Shown in pieces: positions 45,406-54,345 of a DNA stretch of 64,000 nucleotides. The translations under genes were made by a program, and so were the position numbers. The notes below the pieces were generated by a model, which was not told the origin of the DNA, did no database searches, and worked only from the letters and a program-made list of their open reading frames with translations. Every line of letters begins with the position of its first letter. Position 1 is the first letter of the stretch. The DNA comes from Thalassospira tepidiphila MCCC 1A03514 (GTDB lineage: Bacteria; Pseudomonadota; Alphaproteobacteria; Rhodospirillales; Thalassospiraceae), in contig NZ_JPVZ01000002.1 of the NCBI RefSeq assembly GCF_001662875.1, positions 186,001 to 250,000 on the forward strand, read 5' to 3'.

Positions 45406-46020
45406 TTATGAATGGGCAAAAATATCGGTTTCTTCCCAGCCCGCCAGATCAAGCGTCGCTCGGGTCGGCAGGAAGTCAAAACAGGCCTGCGCGATCTCGG
45501 TGCGCCCTTCGCGCGCCAGACGACGATCCAGCTCTTCCTTGGCCTTGTGCAGATACAAAACGTCCGAGGCCGCGTAATCGATCTGTTCCTTGGAAAGCTC
45601 AGCCGCACCCCAGTCGGAGCTCTGCTGCTGCTTGGAAATCTCGACCCCGACGGTCTCGCGCAGCACATCCTTCAGACCATGACGGTCGGTATAGGTGCGC
45701 ACCAATTTGGAGGCAATCTTGGTGCAATAGACCGGCGCGCAACGCACGCCGAGATATTTGTCCATTACTGCGATGTCAAAACGCCCGAAATGAAACAACT
45801 TCAACACAGACGGATCAGCCAGAAGCTTTTTCAGGTTCGGCGCGCTGTAATCTTCCCCATCAAACTTGACCAGATGGGCATTGCCATCCCCGCTTGAAAG
45901 CTGCACGACACACAAACGGTCGCGGTGCGGGTTAAGGCCCATGGTCTCACTGTCAATGGCTACGACCTTTCCAAGATCAAGGTCACCCGGCAGATCTCCG
46001 AGATGGAGGAAATTGGTCAT
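45406..46020 (-). CDS. rnd: Ribonuclease D-like 3'-5' exonuclease
   Basis: 204 residues, only the DEDD exonuclease domain with no HRDC domains. Exo I is VVAIDSETMGL (DxE), exo II is LFHFGRFDIAVM, and exo III is IDYAASDVLYLH, the DEDDy form. This short form is usual in alphaproteobacteria. It processes or degrades structured RNA 3' ends, such as tRNA precursors. GGAG lies eight bases before ATG 46020. It appears to be the first gene of the LPS/rpoN run. Confidence 0.9.
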   Translation of the reverse strand: MTNFLHLGDLPGDLDLGKVVAIDSETMGLNPHRDRLCVVQLSSGDGNAHLVKFDGEDYSAPNLKKLLADPSVLKLFHFGRFDIAVMDKYLGVRCAPVYCTKIASKLVRTYTDRHGLKDVLRETVGVEISKQQQSSDWGAAELSKEQIDYAASDVLYLHKAKEELDRRLAREGRTEIAQACFDFLPTRATLDLAGWEETDIFAHS

Positions 46021-46259
46021 CGCGGTTCTCCAAATGTCAAAATTTGCCTGTTCTTAACACAGCAAACCGCGCATCGCACCGCAAAAGTCGAAGGATTTAC
46101 TCTCAAATTTTTCCCTAAACGCAAGCAGCAGACTCATTTTTGAGTGCCCACCGGTTAAAAGCGCGATCTCACAACTACAAGGTAAAAACTTAATTTAACT
46201 TTTAACATCTATTGTCTCAAAAATAGACTGCAATCCTGCGCAAAAATGAAGGTACCGCG

Positions 46260-47033
46260 ATGTCAATTTCGGAAATGCCGGTCTTCACGGCCCACAATGT
46301 TCGTCTTGATAACGGACAGGAAACAAAACCGGACGAGTCCAATACAGTCGATCAGTTCCCTTGGTTCGTTAGCACCGGGAAACTTATCGATACTGTTTTC
46401 CCCGGAAGCAAAAAAGGCGTCAGCGTCGTAGATCTTGGCTGTCTTGAAGGTGGTTACACGGCGGAATTTGCCCGCATGGGAATGGATAGCCTCGGCATTG
46501 AAGTTCGTGAAACAAACTTTGCATGCTGTGAGTATGTCAGGGAGCACACAGATCTTCCCAATTTGCGGTTTGCAAAAGATACGGTTCTCAATATCGAAAA
46601 GTATGGTGAGTTTGATATCAGCTTTTGTTGTGGCCTTCTTTATCACCTCGACCAACCAAGAGCATTTCTGGAAAAACTGGCAAAACAGACCCGCAAGCTT
46701 CTAATCTTGCAAACCCATGTTTCACTGGCAGAAGACGGCAAACGAGAATTCCCACTATCCGAAAACACCACGAACGAGGGCCTGCCGGGTCGCTGGTACG
46801 GTGAGTTCTCACCACAAACCAGCGCAGAGCAACTTGAGCAATTGCGCTGGGCGTCTTGGGAAAACAACAAATCGTTCTGGGTACGTCGCGAATACTTGCT
46901 GGAACTGATTCACAAAATCGGGTTTGACCTCGTTTTTGAACAGTTCGACTCACTTGCACCAAACATCGCGGCAAGCCTTGAAGCCAGCAAAACGATGTCC
47001 CAACGCGTTACGTTCATTGGGATCAAGTCCTGA
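46260..47033 (+). CDS. Class I SAM-dependent methyltransferase
   Basis: 257 residues. The SAM-binding motif is VSVVDLGCLEGGYTAEFARMG near residue 55, with an acidic residue in IEVRETN and post-motif FDISFCCGLLYHLDQP. The C-terminal part is aromatic- and charge-rich. It resembles small-molecule or glycan-associated methyltransferases; substrate unknown. Base composition is lower and uneven compared with neighbours (21 of 60 G+C at 46561). It stands alone at the 3' side of tRNA-Leu, a place where acquired genes often lie. Confidence 0.78.
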   Translation: MSISEMPVFTAHNVRLDNGQETKPDESNTVDQFPWFVSTGKLIDTVFPGSKKGVSVVDLGCLEGGYTAEFARMGMDSLGIEVRETNFACCEYVREHTDLPNLRFAKDTVLNIEKYGEFDISFCCGLLYHLDQPRAFLEKLAKQTRKLLILQTHVSLAEDGKREFPLSENTTNEGLPGRWYGEFSPQTSAEQLEQLRWASWENNKSFWVRREYLLELIHKIGFDLVFEQFDSLAPNIAASLEASKTMSQRVTFIGIKS

Positions 47034-47056
47034 ATATTTTTTAGCCCAAAACGACA

Positions 47057-47088
47057 ATACCCCAGCACATCTGAAATGTGCTGGGGTA

Positions 47089-47089
<1 letters not shown>
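47057..47089. terminator. Hairpin between methyltransferase gene and tRNA-Leu
   Basis: A 14-bp perfect stem (ATACCCCAGCACAT / ATGTGCTGGGGTAT) with a CTGAA loop ends at the last base of the tRNA CCA. On the minus strand it is followed by TGTCGTTTT, so it probably terminates the tRNA transcript; it may also serve the convergent methyltransferase gene. Confidence 0.75.
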
Positions 47090-47175
<86 letters not shown>

Positions 47176-47345
47176 ATAGGGGCTTGCGGTATTTGTTCGG
47201 GCGGTGCCCGCCGGAACGGGGCGGAATATACGCGGTCAGGCTTAAGTGTCAACCAACTTTTTGATGGTTTGGTGAAACTTCCTGCAACCGGTTGCGGGTA
47301 CGCGCCAATCGCCCGGTTTTTGTTGGCGTTTTGCCGGTTTCGGCC

Positions 47346-48539
47346 TTACACCGCGTGGTCGAATAAATAGGCCAGAACACCGTTCAAACGGTTTCTGCCC
47401 TGATCGGTGGCACGCAGCCCCGAAGAATCACAGATCAGATCACCGGACTCGATCAGGGTTTCGAGCCGATCCGACGCCAAAACATCACGCGGACCCTTGC
47501 CGATAATCCGTTCAAACCGTGCAGCCGGGATGGTTTCATTGAGCCGAAGGCCCATCATCACCATTTCAAGCAGGCGTTCATCCGCCTCAAGCGCGGTTTC
47601 TTCCTGTGTGCCATGGCCATGCTTTTCCACCCGGTCCAGCCAGATATCAGGCGCACGGTGACGACGCACTGCCATCGGCGTGATATTGCCATCGGCACCG
47701 ACCACTGCTTCACGGCCATGCGCACCCGGTCCAATACCCAGATAATCGCCATAGCGCCAGTAAACCAGGTTATGGCGGCTTTCCTGTCCCGGTTTGGCGT
47801 GGTTGGACACCTCATAGCAGCGATAGCCGGCCCGCTCGGTTTCTTCCTGGGTGATCTCGTAAAGTTCGGTCGCAAGGTCTTCGTCCGGCACGACCAGATC
47901 GCCGCGCTGATGCAGGGTATAGAACTGTGTGCCCGGCTCAATGGTCAGCTGATAAAGCGAGATATGGCCATTGGCGATGCCAAGCCCCTCGCGCAATTCT
48001 GCCCGCCAGGCCTTCGGATCGTGTTCCGGGCGGGCATAGATCAGATCAAACGAAAAACGATCAAAGACCGATGTCGCAACTTCCAAGGCCCGCATGGCTT
48101 CCTCGGCACTGTGCAGGCGACCAAGGAATTTCAGGTCGCGGTCATTAAGCGCCTGAATGCCTATCGAAACCCGGTTGATCCCGTTGGCTGCAAAGGCCGA
48201 AAAACGGTCAATTTCGACCGTGCCCGGATTGGCTTCGAGCGTGATTTCAAGATCATCCGTCACCAGCCAGAAAGATTTGATGTCCTCGATCAAGGCCCCA
48301 GCGGTTTCCGGGTCCATCAGGGACGGCGTGCCGCCGCCAAAGAACACCGATCCCACTGTCCGCCCCGGATGACGGGCCGCACCATGTGCAAGCTCCGCCC
48401 GGAGCGCCTTGCGCCAGCGCGCGTGATCAACACTGTTCGCCACATGGCTGTTGAAATCGCAATACGGGCATTTCGACAGACAGAACGGCCAGTGGATATA
48501 AATGCCAAACGGCACGGTTTCACTTGAGGCTGCGGACAC
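47346..48539 (-). CDS. hemW: Radical SAM family heme chaperone HemW
   Basis: 397 residues. The radical-SAM cluster motif is C20-x3-C24-x2-C27 (FCLSKCPYC), followed by VFFGGGTPSLM, ITLEANPGT and RVSIGIQALND. The C-terminal HemW domain contains GIGPGAHGR. The family binds heme and delivers it to respiratory enzymes; it is often mislabelled as coproporphyrinogen oxidase. It starts at GTG 48539. It belongs to the rph-rdgB-hemW run, which is conserved in alphaproteobacteria. Confidence 0.93.
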   Translation of the reverse strand: MSAASSETVPFGIYIHWPFCLSKCPYCDFNSHVANSVDHARWRKALRAELAHGAARHPGRTVGSVFFGGGTPSLMDPETAGALIEDIKSFWLVTDDLEITLEANPGTVEIDRFSAFAANGINRVSIGIQALNDRDLKFLGRLHSAEEAMRALEVATSVFDRFSFDLIYARPEHDPKAWRAELREGLGIANGHISLYQLTIEPGTQFYTLHQRGDLVVPDEDLATELYEITQEETERAGYRCYEVSNHAKPGQESRHNLVYWRYGDYLGIGPGAHGREAVVGADGNITPMAVRRHRAPDIWLDRVEKHGHGTQEETALEADERLLEMVMMGLRLNETIPAARFERIIGKGPRDVLASDRLETLIESGDLICDSSGLRATDQGRNRLNGVLAYLFDHAV

Positions 48540-48647
48540 GCGGGACTCTTTTCAAACGCGGGATGTTGGCCGATAAACTAACACGCACCGCCGATGATGA
48601 CATCCGCGATGCGTGCATAAGTTCAATGCAGGTGGTTAAACCTGAAA

Positions 48648-49247
48648 TCAGTCTTCGAAGCAGGCCTTGACCAACTGGCGGAAGGCATCGGCCCTGTGGC
48701 TCATTTCATGCTTTTTCGCCGGGTCCATTTCGCCAAAGGTTTCCCCGTAACCCTTGGGCTGGAAAATCGGGTCATAGCCAAAGCCATGCGGGCCGCGTTT
48801 GGGCCAGACGATTTCGCCCTCAACCCGGCCTTCGAAATTCTCGACATGCCCGTCCGGCCATGCCAGCGACAGGGCACAGATGAACGATGCCCGGCGATCC
48901 GGATGATCACCAATACCGTTCTTGACCTTTTCCATCGCCATGTCGAAATCCTTGTCCGGCCCGGCCCAGCGCGCGGAATAAATCCCCGGTGCGCCATCAA
49001 GGGCAGAAACCGCCAAACCGCTGTCATCGGCAAGGGCCGGAAGATTGGCGCCATTGGCCGCAGCGGTTGATTTCAGCTGCGCATTGCCAATGAAGGTTTT
49101 TTCGGTTTCTTCGGGTTCGGGCAGGTCAAGCTCACCGGCCGAGAAGACCTCGATGCCAAACGGTTCAAGAAGTTCGGCGATTTCCTTGATCTTGCCTTTG
49201 TTGTGGCTGGCGATGACGAGTTTTTTTTCCGTGAAACGACGGGCCAT
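48648..49247 (-). CDS. rdgB: XTP/dITP diphosphatase (RdgB/HAM1)
   Basis: 199 residues from ATG 49247. The nucleotide-binding start is [39 protein letters not shown] carries the catalytic acidic residues; FGYDPIFQP follows and a late MSHRADAF closes the site. It removes deaminated purine nucleotides such as XTP and dITP from the pool. It is 78 bp downstream of rph and on the same strand. Confidence 0.96.
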   Translation of the reverse strand: MARRFTEKKLVIASHNKGKIKEIAELLEPFGIEVFSAGELDLPEPEETEKTFIGNAQLKSTAAANGANLPALADDSGLAVSALDGAPGIYSARWAGPDKDFDMAMEKVKNGIGDHPDRRASFICALSLAWPDGHVENFEGRVEGEIVWPKRGPHGFGYDPIFQPKGYGETFGEMDPAKKHEMSHRADAFRQLVKACFED

Positions 49248-49325
49248 GGTCTTGCCTGAAACTGCGATATCCAACTGATGCGAAAAAACGGCAGGCCCGA
49301 TGCCCGCCGTTAATACTACGGTGCC

Positions 49326-50042
49326 TTAAAGACCAAGCGCCTCACGCTGCTTGGCGAACAATTCCTTGCAGCCTTTTTCCGCCAAAGCGAACATCTGATC
49401 ATAGGATGCACGATCAAACGGCACGTCTTCGGCGGTTGCCTGTACCTCGACAATGCCGCCACTGCCCGCCAGCACGAAGTTGGCATCGGCCCCGGCATTG
49501 CTGTCTTCGGCATAATCAAGATCAAGCACCGCTTCACCTTCATAGATGCCGCATGAAATCGCTGCGACCGGCTGAGTCAGCGGGATTTCCTTGATCAGGC
49601 CAAGACGACGCACGCCCTGAAACGCCAGATGGGCGGCAACATAGGCACCGGTGATCGATGCGGTGCGCGTACCGCCATCGGCCTGAATGACATCGCAATC
49701 AAGGCGCATCTGCATTTCGCCCATAGCCTTCATATCGGCAACCGCGCGGATCGAACGACCGATCAGGCGCTGAATTTCCTGGGTACGGCCAGACTGACCA
49801 CCGCGCGCGGCTTCGCGCTGCATGCGGCTATCGGTTGCGCGCGGCAGCATGCCGTATTCGGCGGTGATCCAGCCCTTGCCGGAATTGCGCATCCAGCCCG
49901 GCACTTTGTCTTCGACCGTGGCGGTACAGATCACATGCGTGTCGCCGAATTTGATCAGACACGAGCCTTCGGCATATTTGGAAACGCCGGTTTCAATCGT
50001 TACATCGCGAAGCTGATCGGGGGTACGGCCGGAAGGGCGCAT
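49326..50042 (-). CDS. rph: Ribonuclease PH
   Basis: 238 residues from ATG 50042, with AGAGG about nine bases upstream. Family motifs are [64 protein letters not shown]-type catalytic core and a late [17 protein letters not shown]. It trims tRNA 3' ends by phosphorolysis. It is divergent from hrcA, a common alphaproteobacterial arrangement. The frame is open 37 codons upstream, but that stretch shows no conservation. Confidence 0.96.
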   Translation of the reverse strand: MRPSGRTPDQLRDVTIETGVSKYAEGSCLIKFGDTHVICTATVEDKVPGWMRNSGKGWITAEYGMLPRATDSRMQREAARGGQSGRTQEIQRLIGRSIRAVADMKAMGEMQMRLDCDVIQADGGTRTASITGAYVAAHLAFQGVRRLGLIKEIPLTQPVAAISCGIYEGEAVLDLDYAEDSNAGADANFVLAGSGGIVEVQATAEDVPFDRASYDQMFALAEKGCKELFAKQREALGL

Positions 50043-50347
50043 GAGAAGGAACCTCTTGGTTGTCTGGGCTTGCGTTCGTGGCGATTTGATTGTCCGCGCA
50101 CGAAGCGAAACTGTCCTGAAAAATTTGGCCCAAAGTAAGATGTGACCCACCAAACGTCCAGCAGTTTCCCCGGATGTTTTTATCTGTTCTGGTGCAATCC
50201 TGGCGCAAAGCAGTTAAACCAACAACTTCGACCAAACTTACAAGCATGGCTTAGCAATAGGTCGTGCAATTGACGCAATGCGTTTGCCTGACTAAATTCT
50301 CCTCACGTTTTACGCTTCATCCATCTGGATCAATTGGCACGCAACAC
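50043..50347. other. Divergent rph/hrcA promoter region
   Basis: 305 bp between divergent starts. A good hrcA promoter candidate is present (see separate entry). No CIRCE element or RNA gene is seen. Confidence 0.45.
50270..50298 (+). promoter_or_regulatory. Candidate sigma-70 promoter of hrcA-grpE
   Basis: TTGACG (50270-50275) and TAAATT (50293-50298) are separated by exactly 17 bases. The start of transcription would be near 50305, about 40 bases before the hrcA ATG. Confidence 0.5.
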
Positions 50348-51406
50348 ATGGCGCATTTTGACGATACATTGCTGGGCGACATGAATGCGCGGTCACGTGA
50401 AGTGTTCCGCCAAATTGTCGATGCCTATGTCGAAACCGGTGAACCGATCGGATCGCGGTCAATTGCGCGTCGCATGTCGGAAAACCTTTCGGCGGCGACC
50501 ATTCGCAATGTCATGTCCGATCTTGAAGAAATGGGTCTTCTGGTCGCGCCGCATATTTCGGCCGGGCGCCTGCCCAGTGAAAAGGGCCTGCGCCTGTTTG
50601 TGAATGCCCTGATGGAAGTTGGTGACCTTCCGAATGCCGAACGTGACCAACTGACCAAAAACTGCGAACAAGCAGGCTATTCACTCGATCAGATGCTGGG
50701 CGAAGCAACCACGATGTTGTCTGGCCTGTCGCGCTGTGCCGGGCTGGTGGTCGCACCCAAGACCGATGGCATTCGCTTAAAACAGATCGAATTTGTCGCC
50801 CTGTCACCGGGCAAGGTTCTGGCCGTTCTGGTGGCCCATAATGGCAGTGTCGAGAACCGAATCCTTGATGTTCCGCCTGATTTGCCCGCCTCGGCATTGA
50901 CAGAAGCGGCAAACTATCTAAATACCCGGTTGGCTGGAAAGACGCTTGATGATGCGCGCCTTTTAATGACAAAGGAGCGTGATCGTCTCAAGCAGGAGCT
51001 TGATGAACTTTCCGCCAATCTGATTGATGCGGGCCTGGCAACATGGGCCGGCGGGGTCAAGGGATCGTCCCTGATTGTGAAGGGGCAATCCCAGCTGCTG
51101 GAAAATATCGATACGATTGAACAGCTTGAGACCGTGCGCCGCCTGTTTAACGTGCTTGAAGCCCGCGATCAGATGATTGAATTGCTCGATGTGACGACGG
51201 ATGCCCAGGGTGTTCAGATTTTCATCGGGTCGGAGAATAAACTGTTCGGCGGATCGGGTCTTTCGATGGTGATTTCGCCCTATCAGAATGCTGAAGGCAG
51301 CATTGTGGGTGCAATCGGGGTTGTCGGACCGACCCGGATCAATTATGCCCGGATCATTCCGCTGGTCGATTACACCGCCAAGCTGGTCGGTCGACTGATT
51401 GGATAA
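50348..51406 (+). CDS. hrcA: Heat-inducible transcription repressor HrcA
   Basis: 352 residues from ATG 50348. The N-terminal winged helix has SREVFRQIVDAYVETGEPIGSRSIARRM and ATIRNVMSDLEEMGLL; SAGRLPSEKGLR follows. The GAF-like central domain and C-terminal dimerisation part end in GPTRINYARIIPLVDYTAKLV. HrcA binds CIRCE operators, in alphaproteobacteria usually before groESL. No CIRCE is visible in this window. grpE follows 51 bp later, forming a heat-shock operon. Confidence 0.96.
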   Translation: MAHFDDTLLGDMNARSREVFRQIVDAYVETGEPIGSRSIARRMSENLSAATIRNVMSDLEEMGLLVAPHISAGRLPSEKGLRLFVNALMEVGDLPNAERDQLTKNCEQAGYSLDQMLGEATTMLSGLSRCAGLVVAPKTDGIRLKQIEFVALSPGKVLAVLVAHNGSVENRILDVPPDLPASALTEAANYLNTRLAGKTLDDARLLMTKERDRLKQELDELSANLIDAGLATWAGGVKGSSLIVKGQSQLLENIDTIEQLETVRRLFNVLEARDQMIELLDVTTDAQGVQIFIGSENKLFGGSGLSMVISPYQNAEGSIVGAIGVVGPTRINYARIIPLVDYTAKLVGRLIG

Positions 51407-51457
51407 ATCGCGGCGCTGCGTGTCAGGCCGCATAACGTGAAAGTAGCAAGGTTAGCC

Positions 51458-52099
51458 ATGTCGGAAACCGCAAAAAACACTCCGGAAGATCTGCAGGACG
51501 TCAATGCAGAGGAAACCGCTTCTGAAGAGGTCGCAGCAGAGGCGACCGAGGAAGTTGTTGAGGACGCCGCACCCCAGGACCCGATCGCCGCACTTGAAGC
51601 CGAAGTCGCGGAGCTCAAGGACCGTCTGCTGCGCCAGGCCGCCGAGGTGGAAAACACCCGCCGCCGCGCCAAAAAAGACGTCGAGGATGCCGGCAACTAC
51701 GCCATTACCAAATTTGCCCGCGACCTTTTGGATGTCAGCGACAACCTGCGCCGCGCGCTTGATGCTGCGGGCGATACGTCCAATGCCGATCCGGCGATGA
51801 AAACCCTGTTTGACGGGGTTGAAATGACCGAACAGGCCCTGCAAAAGGCGCTTGAAAAGAACGGCATCGAAAAGCTTGAACCGCTTGGTGAAAAGCTTGA
51901 CCCGAACAAACATCAGGCCGTGTTTGAACTGCCGCATCCGGAATATCCTGACGGCCATGTCGCACAGGTCATGCAGGCCGGTTACGTGCTTAAGGGCCGT
52001 TTGCTGCGCCCCGCCATGGTCGGTGTGACCAAAAATCCGGGCGGTGAAAAACCAAGCCAGACCGACACCCCGGGCGGCAACGTTGATACCTCTGCCTGA
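51458..52099 (+). CDS. grpE: Nucleotide exchange factor GrpE
   Basis: 213 residues from ATG 51458, with AAGG seven bases upstream. A long acidic, Ala-rich N-terminus (residues 1-50) precedes the coiled-coil dimer (LEAEVAELKDRLLRQAAEVENTRRRAKKDVEDAGNYA-type heptads). The C-terminal beta domain ends VMQAGYVLKGRLLRPAMVGV. It releases ADP from DnaK, encoded at 23433-25349. It is in an operon with hrcA. Confidence 0.95.
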   Translation: MSETAKNTPEDLQDVNAEETASEEVAAEATEEVVEDAAPQDPIAALEAEVAELKDRLLRQAAEVENTRRRAKKDVEDAGNYAITKFARDLLDVSDNLRRALDAAGDTSNADPAMKTLFDGVEMTEQALQKALEKNGIEKLEPLGEKLDPNKHQAVFELPHPEYPDGHVAQVMQAGYVLKGRLLRPAMVGVTKNPGGEKPSQTDTPGGNVDTSA

Positions 52100-52227
52100 G
52101 GCCATCAAAGAAGATAAACCGGTTTTAGCGGATCGGTTTCGCATTCACCCCTGCCAGACAGACTTGGCGGGGGTGTTTTGTTTGCATTAGGCTACCGGCA
52201 CTGATCACCAGCACAGGACCGCACACC

Positions 52228-52974
52228 ATGCCGCTTCGCCCCGACCTGATCGATATCCTGCGCGATGAAAACGCCCCGATTGTCATCCTGACCGGGGCTG
52301 GCATTTCCAAGGAAAGCGGCCTGCATACCTTTCGCGATCCTGATGGCATCTGGGCGAGATACGATATTTCCGAGGTCGCAACGCCCGAGGCCTTCGTGAG
52401 TAATCCCGATCTGGTGCATCATTTTTATAATGACAGGCGCGCTGGCTTGCATGACCCGGATGTTCAACCCAATGCCGCCCATCTGGCTCTGGCACGGCTA
52501 GAGGGCGAATGGCCCGGTGATGTGCTTCTGGTAACCCAGAACATTGATGATCTGCATGGTCGGGCCGGGTCCAAAAACCTCATCCACATGCATGGCGAGC
52601 TTTTGAAAATCCGCTGCATTCACTGTGATCTGCTGACCGATTGGCCGGGTGACCTTGCCAAGGAAACCCCGTGCCCAAGTTGCGGCAAGCCCGGTGGATT
52701 GCGCCCGCATGTAGTGTGGTTTGGCGAGATGCCCCTTGAGATGGAACGCATTTATGCTGCCCTTGGCGATTGCGGGCTTTTCATCTCCATCGGGACATCG
52801 GGCAATGTCTATCCGGCTGCCGGGTTTGTGCAGGTCGCCCACGAGGAAGCCGGGGCTGAAACGGTCGAGCTCAATCTCGAACCCAGTTCGGGTGCGACAC
52901 TGTTTGATCACAGCCGCTATGGTCCCGCCACCGAACTGGTCCCGACCTTTGTTTCTGCCCTGCTCGGTGATTGA
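52228..52974 (+). CDS. cobB: NAD-dependent protein deacylase (sirtuin, CobB type)
   Basis: 248 residues. The NAD-binding start is TGAGISKESGLHTFRD; QNIDDLHGRAG follows; the catalytic His is in LIHMHGEL; zinc ligands are CIHC and CPSC. Y67-x2-R70 (FYNDRR) matches the acyl-pocket pair of desuccinylating class III sirtuins, so it may remove succinyl as well as acetyl groups. It lies downstream of grpE on the same strand with a 128-bp gap. Confidence 0.93.
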   Translation: MPLRPDLIDILRDENAPIVILTGAGISKESGLHTFRDPDGIWARYDISEVATPEAFVSNPDLVHHFYNDRRAGLHDPDVQPNAAHLALARLEGEWPGDVLLVTQNIDDLHGRAGSKNLIHMHGELLKIRCIHCDLLTDWPGDLAKETPCPSCGKPGGLRPHVVWFGEMPLEMERIYAALGDCGLFISIGTSGNVYPAAGFVQVAHEEAGAETVELNLEPSSGATLFDHSRYGPATELVPTFVSALLGD

Positions 52975-52982
52975 TAGCTGGC

Positions 52983-53663
52983 CTAGGGATTGATCAAATC
53001 ACGGAATGATTTTTCGCCCGCATCACTGAACCGCACAACGCGCGACTCCGGAATCCGTCGGGCCCAACCCAAATCATAGAACCGGTCGAGCAACGCCGCG
53101 CCGAATGATCCGGCCAAATGCGATTGCCGGGCACTCCAATCAAGGCATTCCCGGCATAGAGGTCGGCGCTTGGCCCGCAAGCCATCCAGATCAATGCCAA
53201 ACGTGTTGGCAAAATCGATCCCGGCCGGTGTCAGGGCAACACCATTGATGTTGCTTTCAATCAGTTTGCGTTTGGCAAGGCCGTCAAACAGCGCCACCCC
53301 CATATCCCCGGCCAGATGGTCATAACAAACCCGTGCCTTGCGCAGTTCCGGATCCTTGGGCCCGGTGCGCACGCGGTTATGCCCGACCCGATTGGCAATC
53401 CCCATCAGGATTTCCAGTGCCTCGACAATATCAGGGCCGCTGAGCGTGAAATAACGATGCCGCCCCTGTTTGCGCGGCACAACGATCTGACCGGCTTCAA
53501 GCTTTGCCAGATGCGAGCTTGCGGTTTGCGGTGTCACACCGGCTTCTTGGGCCAGCTCGGCCGCGGTCAATGCCCGACCACTCATCAGGGCTGTCAGCAT
53601 ATTTGCGCGCGCCGGATCGCCAAGCAATGCGGCCACGCGGGCAATATCGGGTCCTTCTTTCAT
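52983..53663 (-). CDS. ArsR-family HTH regulator
   Basis: 226 residues. The N-terminal winged helix (residues ~8-75) has LLGDPARANMLTALMSGRALTAAELA and TPQTASSHLAKLEAGQIV. The remaining ~140 residues are an unclassified domain with two Cys near CRECLDW, possibly a ligand or metal site. It is divergent from a NIPSNAP gene and its monooxygenase-like partner, which it probably controls. The RBS is weak. Effector unknown. Confidence 0.85.
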   Translation of the reverse strand: MKEGPDIARVAALLGDPARANMLTALMSGRALTAAELAQEAGVTPQTASSHLAKLEAGQIVVPRKQGRHRYFTLSGPDIVEALEILMGIANRVGHNRVRTGPKDPELRKARVCYDHLAGDMGVALFDGLAKRKLIESNINGVALTPAGIDFANTFGIDLDGLRAKRRPLCRECLDWSARQSHLAGSFGAALLDRFYDLGWARRIPESRVVRFSDAGEKSFRDLINP

Positions 53664-53753
53664 AGTTCGATGCTAATCGAAGCATTAACGCGCGGCAATC
53701 GGGATAATGGGTCACGTCACCCAACAAGATGTTTCTCCTGAAAGGACGCTGCC

Positions 53754-54080
53754 ATGATTACCTGCTTCATTCGCTACGAAATCGACCCGTACAAAAAAGA
53801 CGCCTTCATGGAATATGCGCGGAACTGGGGGCAGGCCATCCCGCGTTGCGGGGCGGACCTTGTCGGCTATTTCGCCCCGCATGAAGGATCAGTCTCGACC
53901 GCCTATGGTATCTATCATTTGCCCGATCTGGCATCCTATGAAGCCTATCGCGCGCGGTTGAAAGATGATCCCTTGGGCCGCGAGAACTATGAATTTTCCC
54001 AGCGAGAGAAATTCATCCTGCGCGAAGAACGCCAGTTTCTGAAAATTGCCTCCACCCCGCATAAGGGTCAGGACCTATGA
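53754..54080 (+). CDS. NIPSNAP family protein
   Basis: 108 residues of the ferredoxin-like alpha-beta dimeric barrel: [21 protein letters not shown], a central [17 protein letters not shown] and a C-terminal [14 protein letters not shown]-type helix. Function of bacterial members is unknown. AAAGGA precedes the ATG. The last four codons and the stop (GGT CAG GAC CTA TGA) lie inside the left terminal repeat of the 265-bp element at 54064-54328, so the element supplies the C-terminus and stop. A related fold gene follows the element. Confidence 0.85.
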   Translation: MITCFIRYEIDPYKKDAFMEYARNWGQAIPRCGADLVGYFAPHEGSVSTAYGIYHLPDLASYEAYRARLKDDPLGRENYEFSQREKFILREERQFLKIASTPHKGQDL

Positions 54081-54328
54081 ATTTAGTTAGAATGGTCGCT
54101 CAGATCTGTGCGGATACGCGAAGCGAAACCGCAGGAAGATATCCATCTTTCAAGGTTTTGCGACAAAGTAGTCCGTGCATATCTGAGGGATCCGACGGAC
54201 AGGGTTTATATTTGCAAACTCCCGCGTCAAATCCCTTGCACGGGATACCAACCCGCCCGGCGGGATTTTTCTTGGATTTCACAAATATAAACCCTGCCAT
54301 TCGAACCAAATTCATAGGTCCTGACCCT
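54064..54328 (+). mobile_element. 265-bp structured inverted-repeat element, copy A
   Basis: Terminal inverted repeats of 32 bp (54064-54095 and 54297-54328, two mismatches) enclose two arms. Arm I: 54099-54114 with 54172-54187, then GCGAAACC (54123-54130) with GGTTTTGC (54154-54161), capped by AAGAT/ATCTT. Arm II: a perfect 15-bp stem, 54200-54214 with 54282-54296, containing smaller GC hairpins (GGGAT/ATCCC, CCCGC/GCGGG). It is homologous to copy B at 62050-62315 with equal block spacing but different stem sequences. No transposase gene is inside. It could be a non-autonomous mobile element, a structured RNA, or both. Confidence 0.8.
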
Positions 54329-54345
54329 GAGGAGCTGATCAAACC

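Noticed and set aside
47284-47295. Palindrome GCAACCGGTTGC downstream of hemW
   Set aside because: Only 12 bp and without a T tract; too little to call a terminator or operator.
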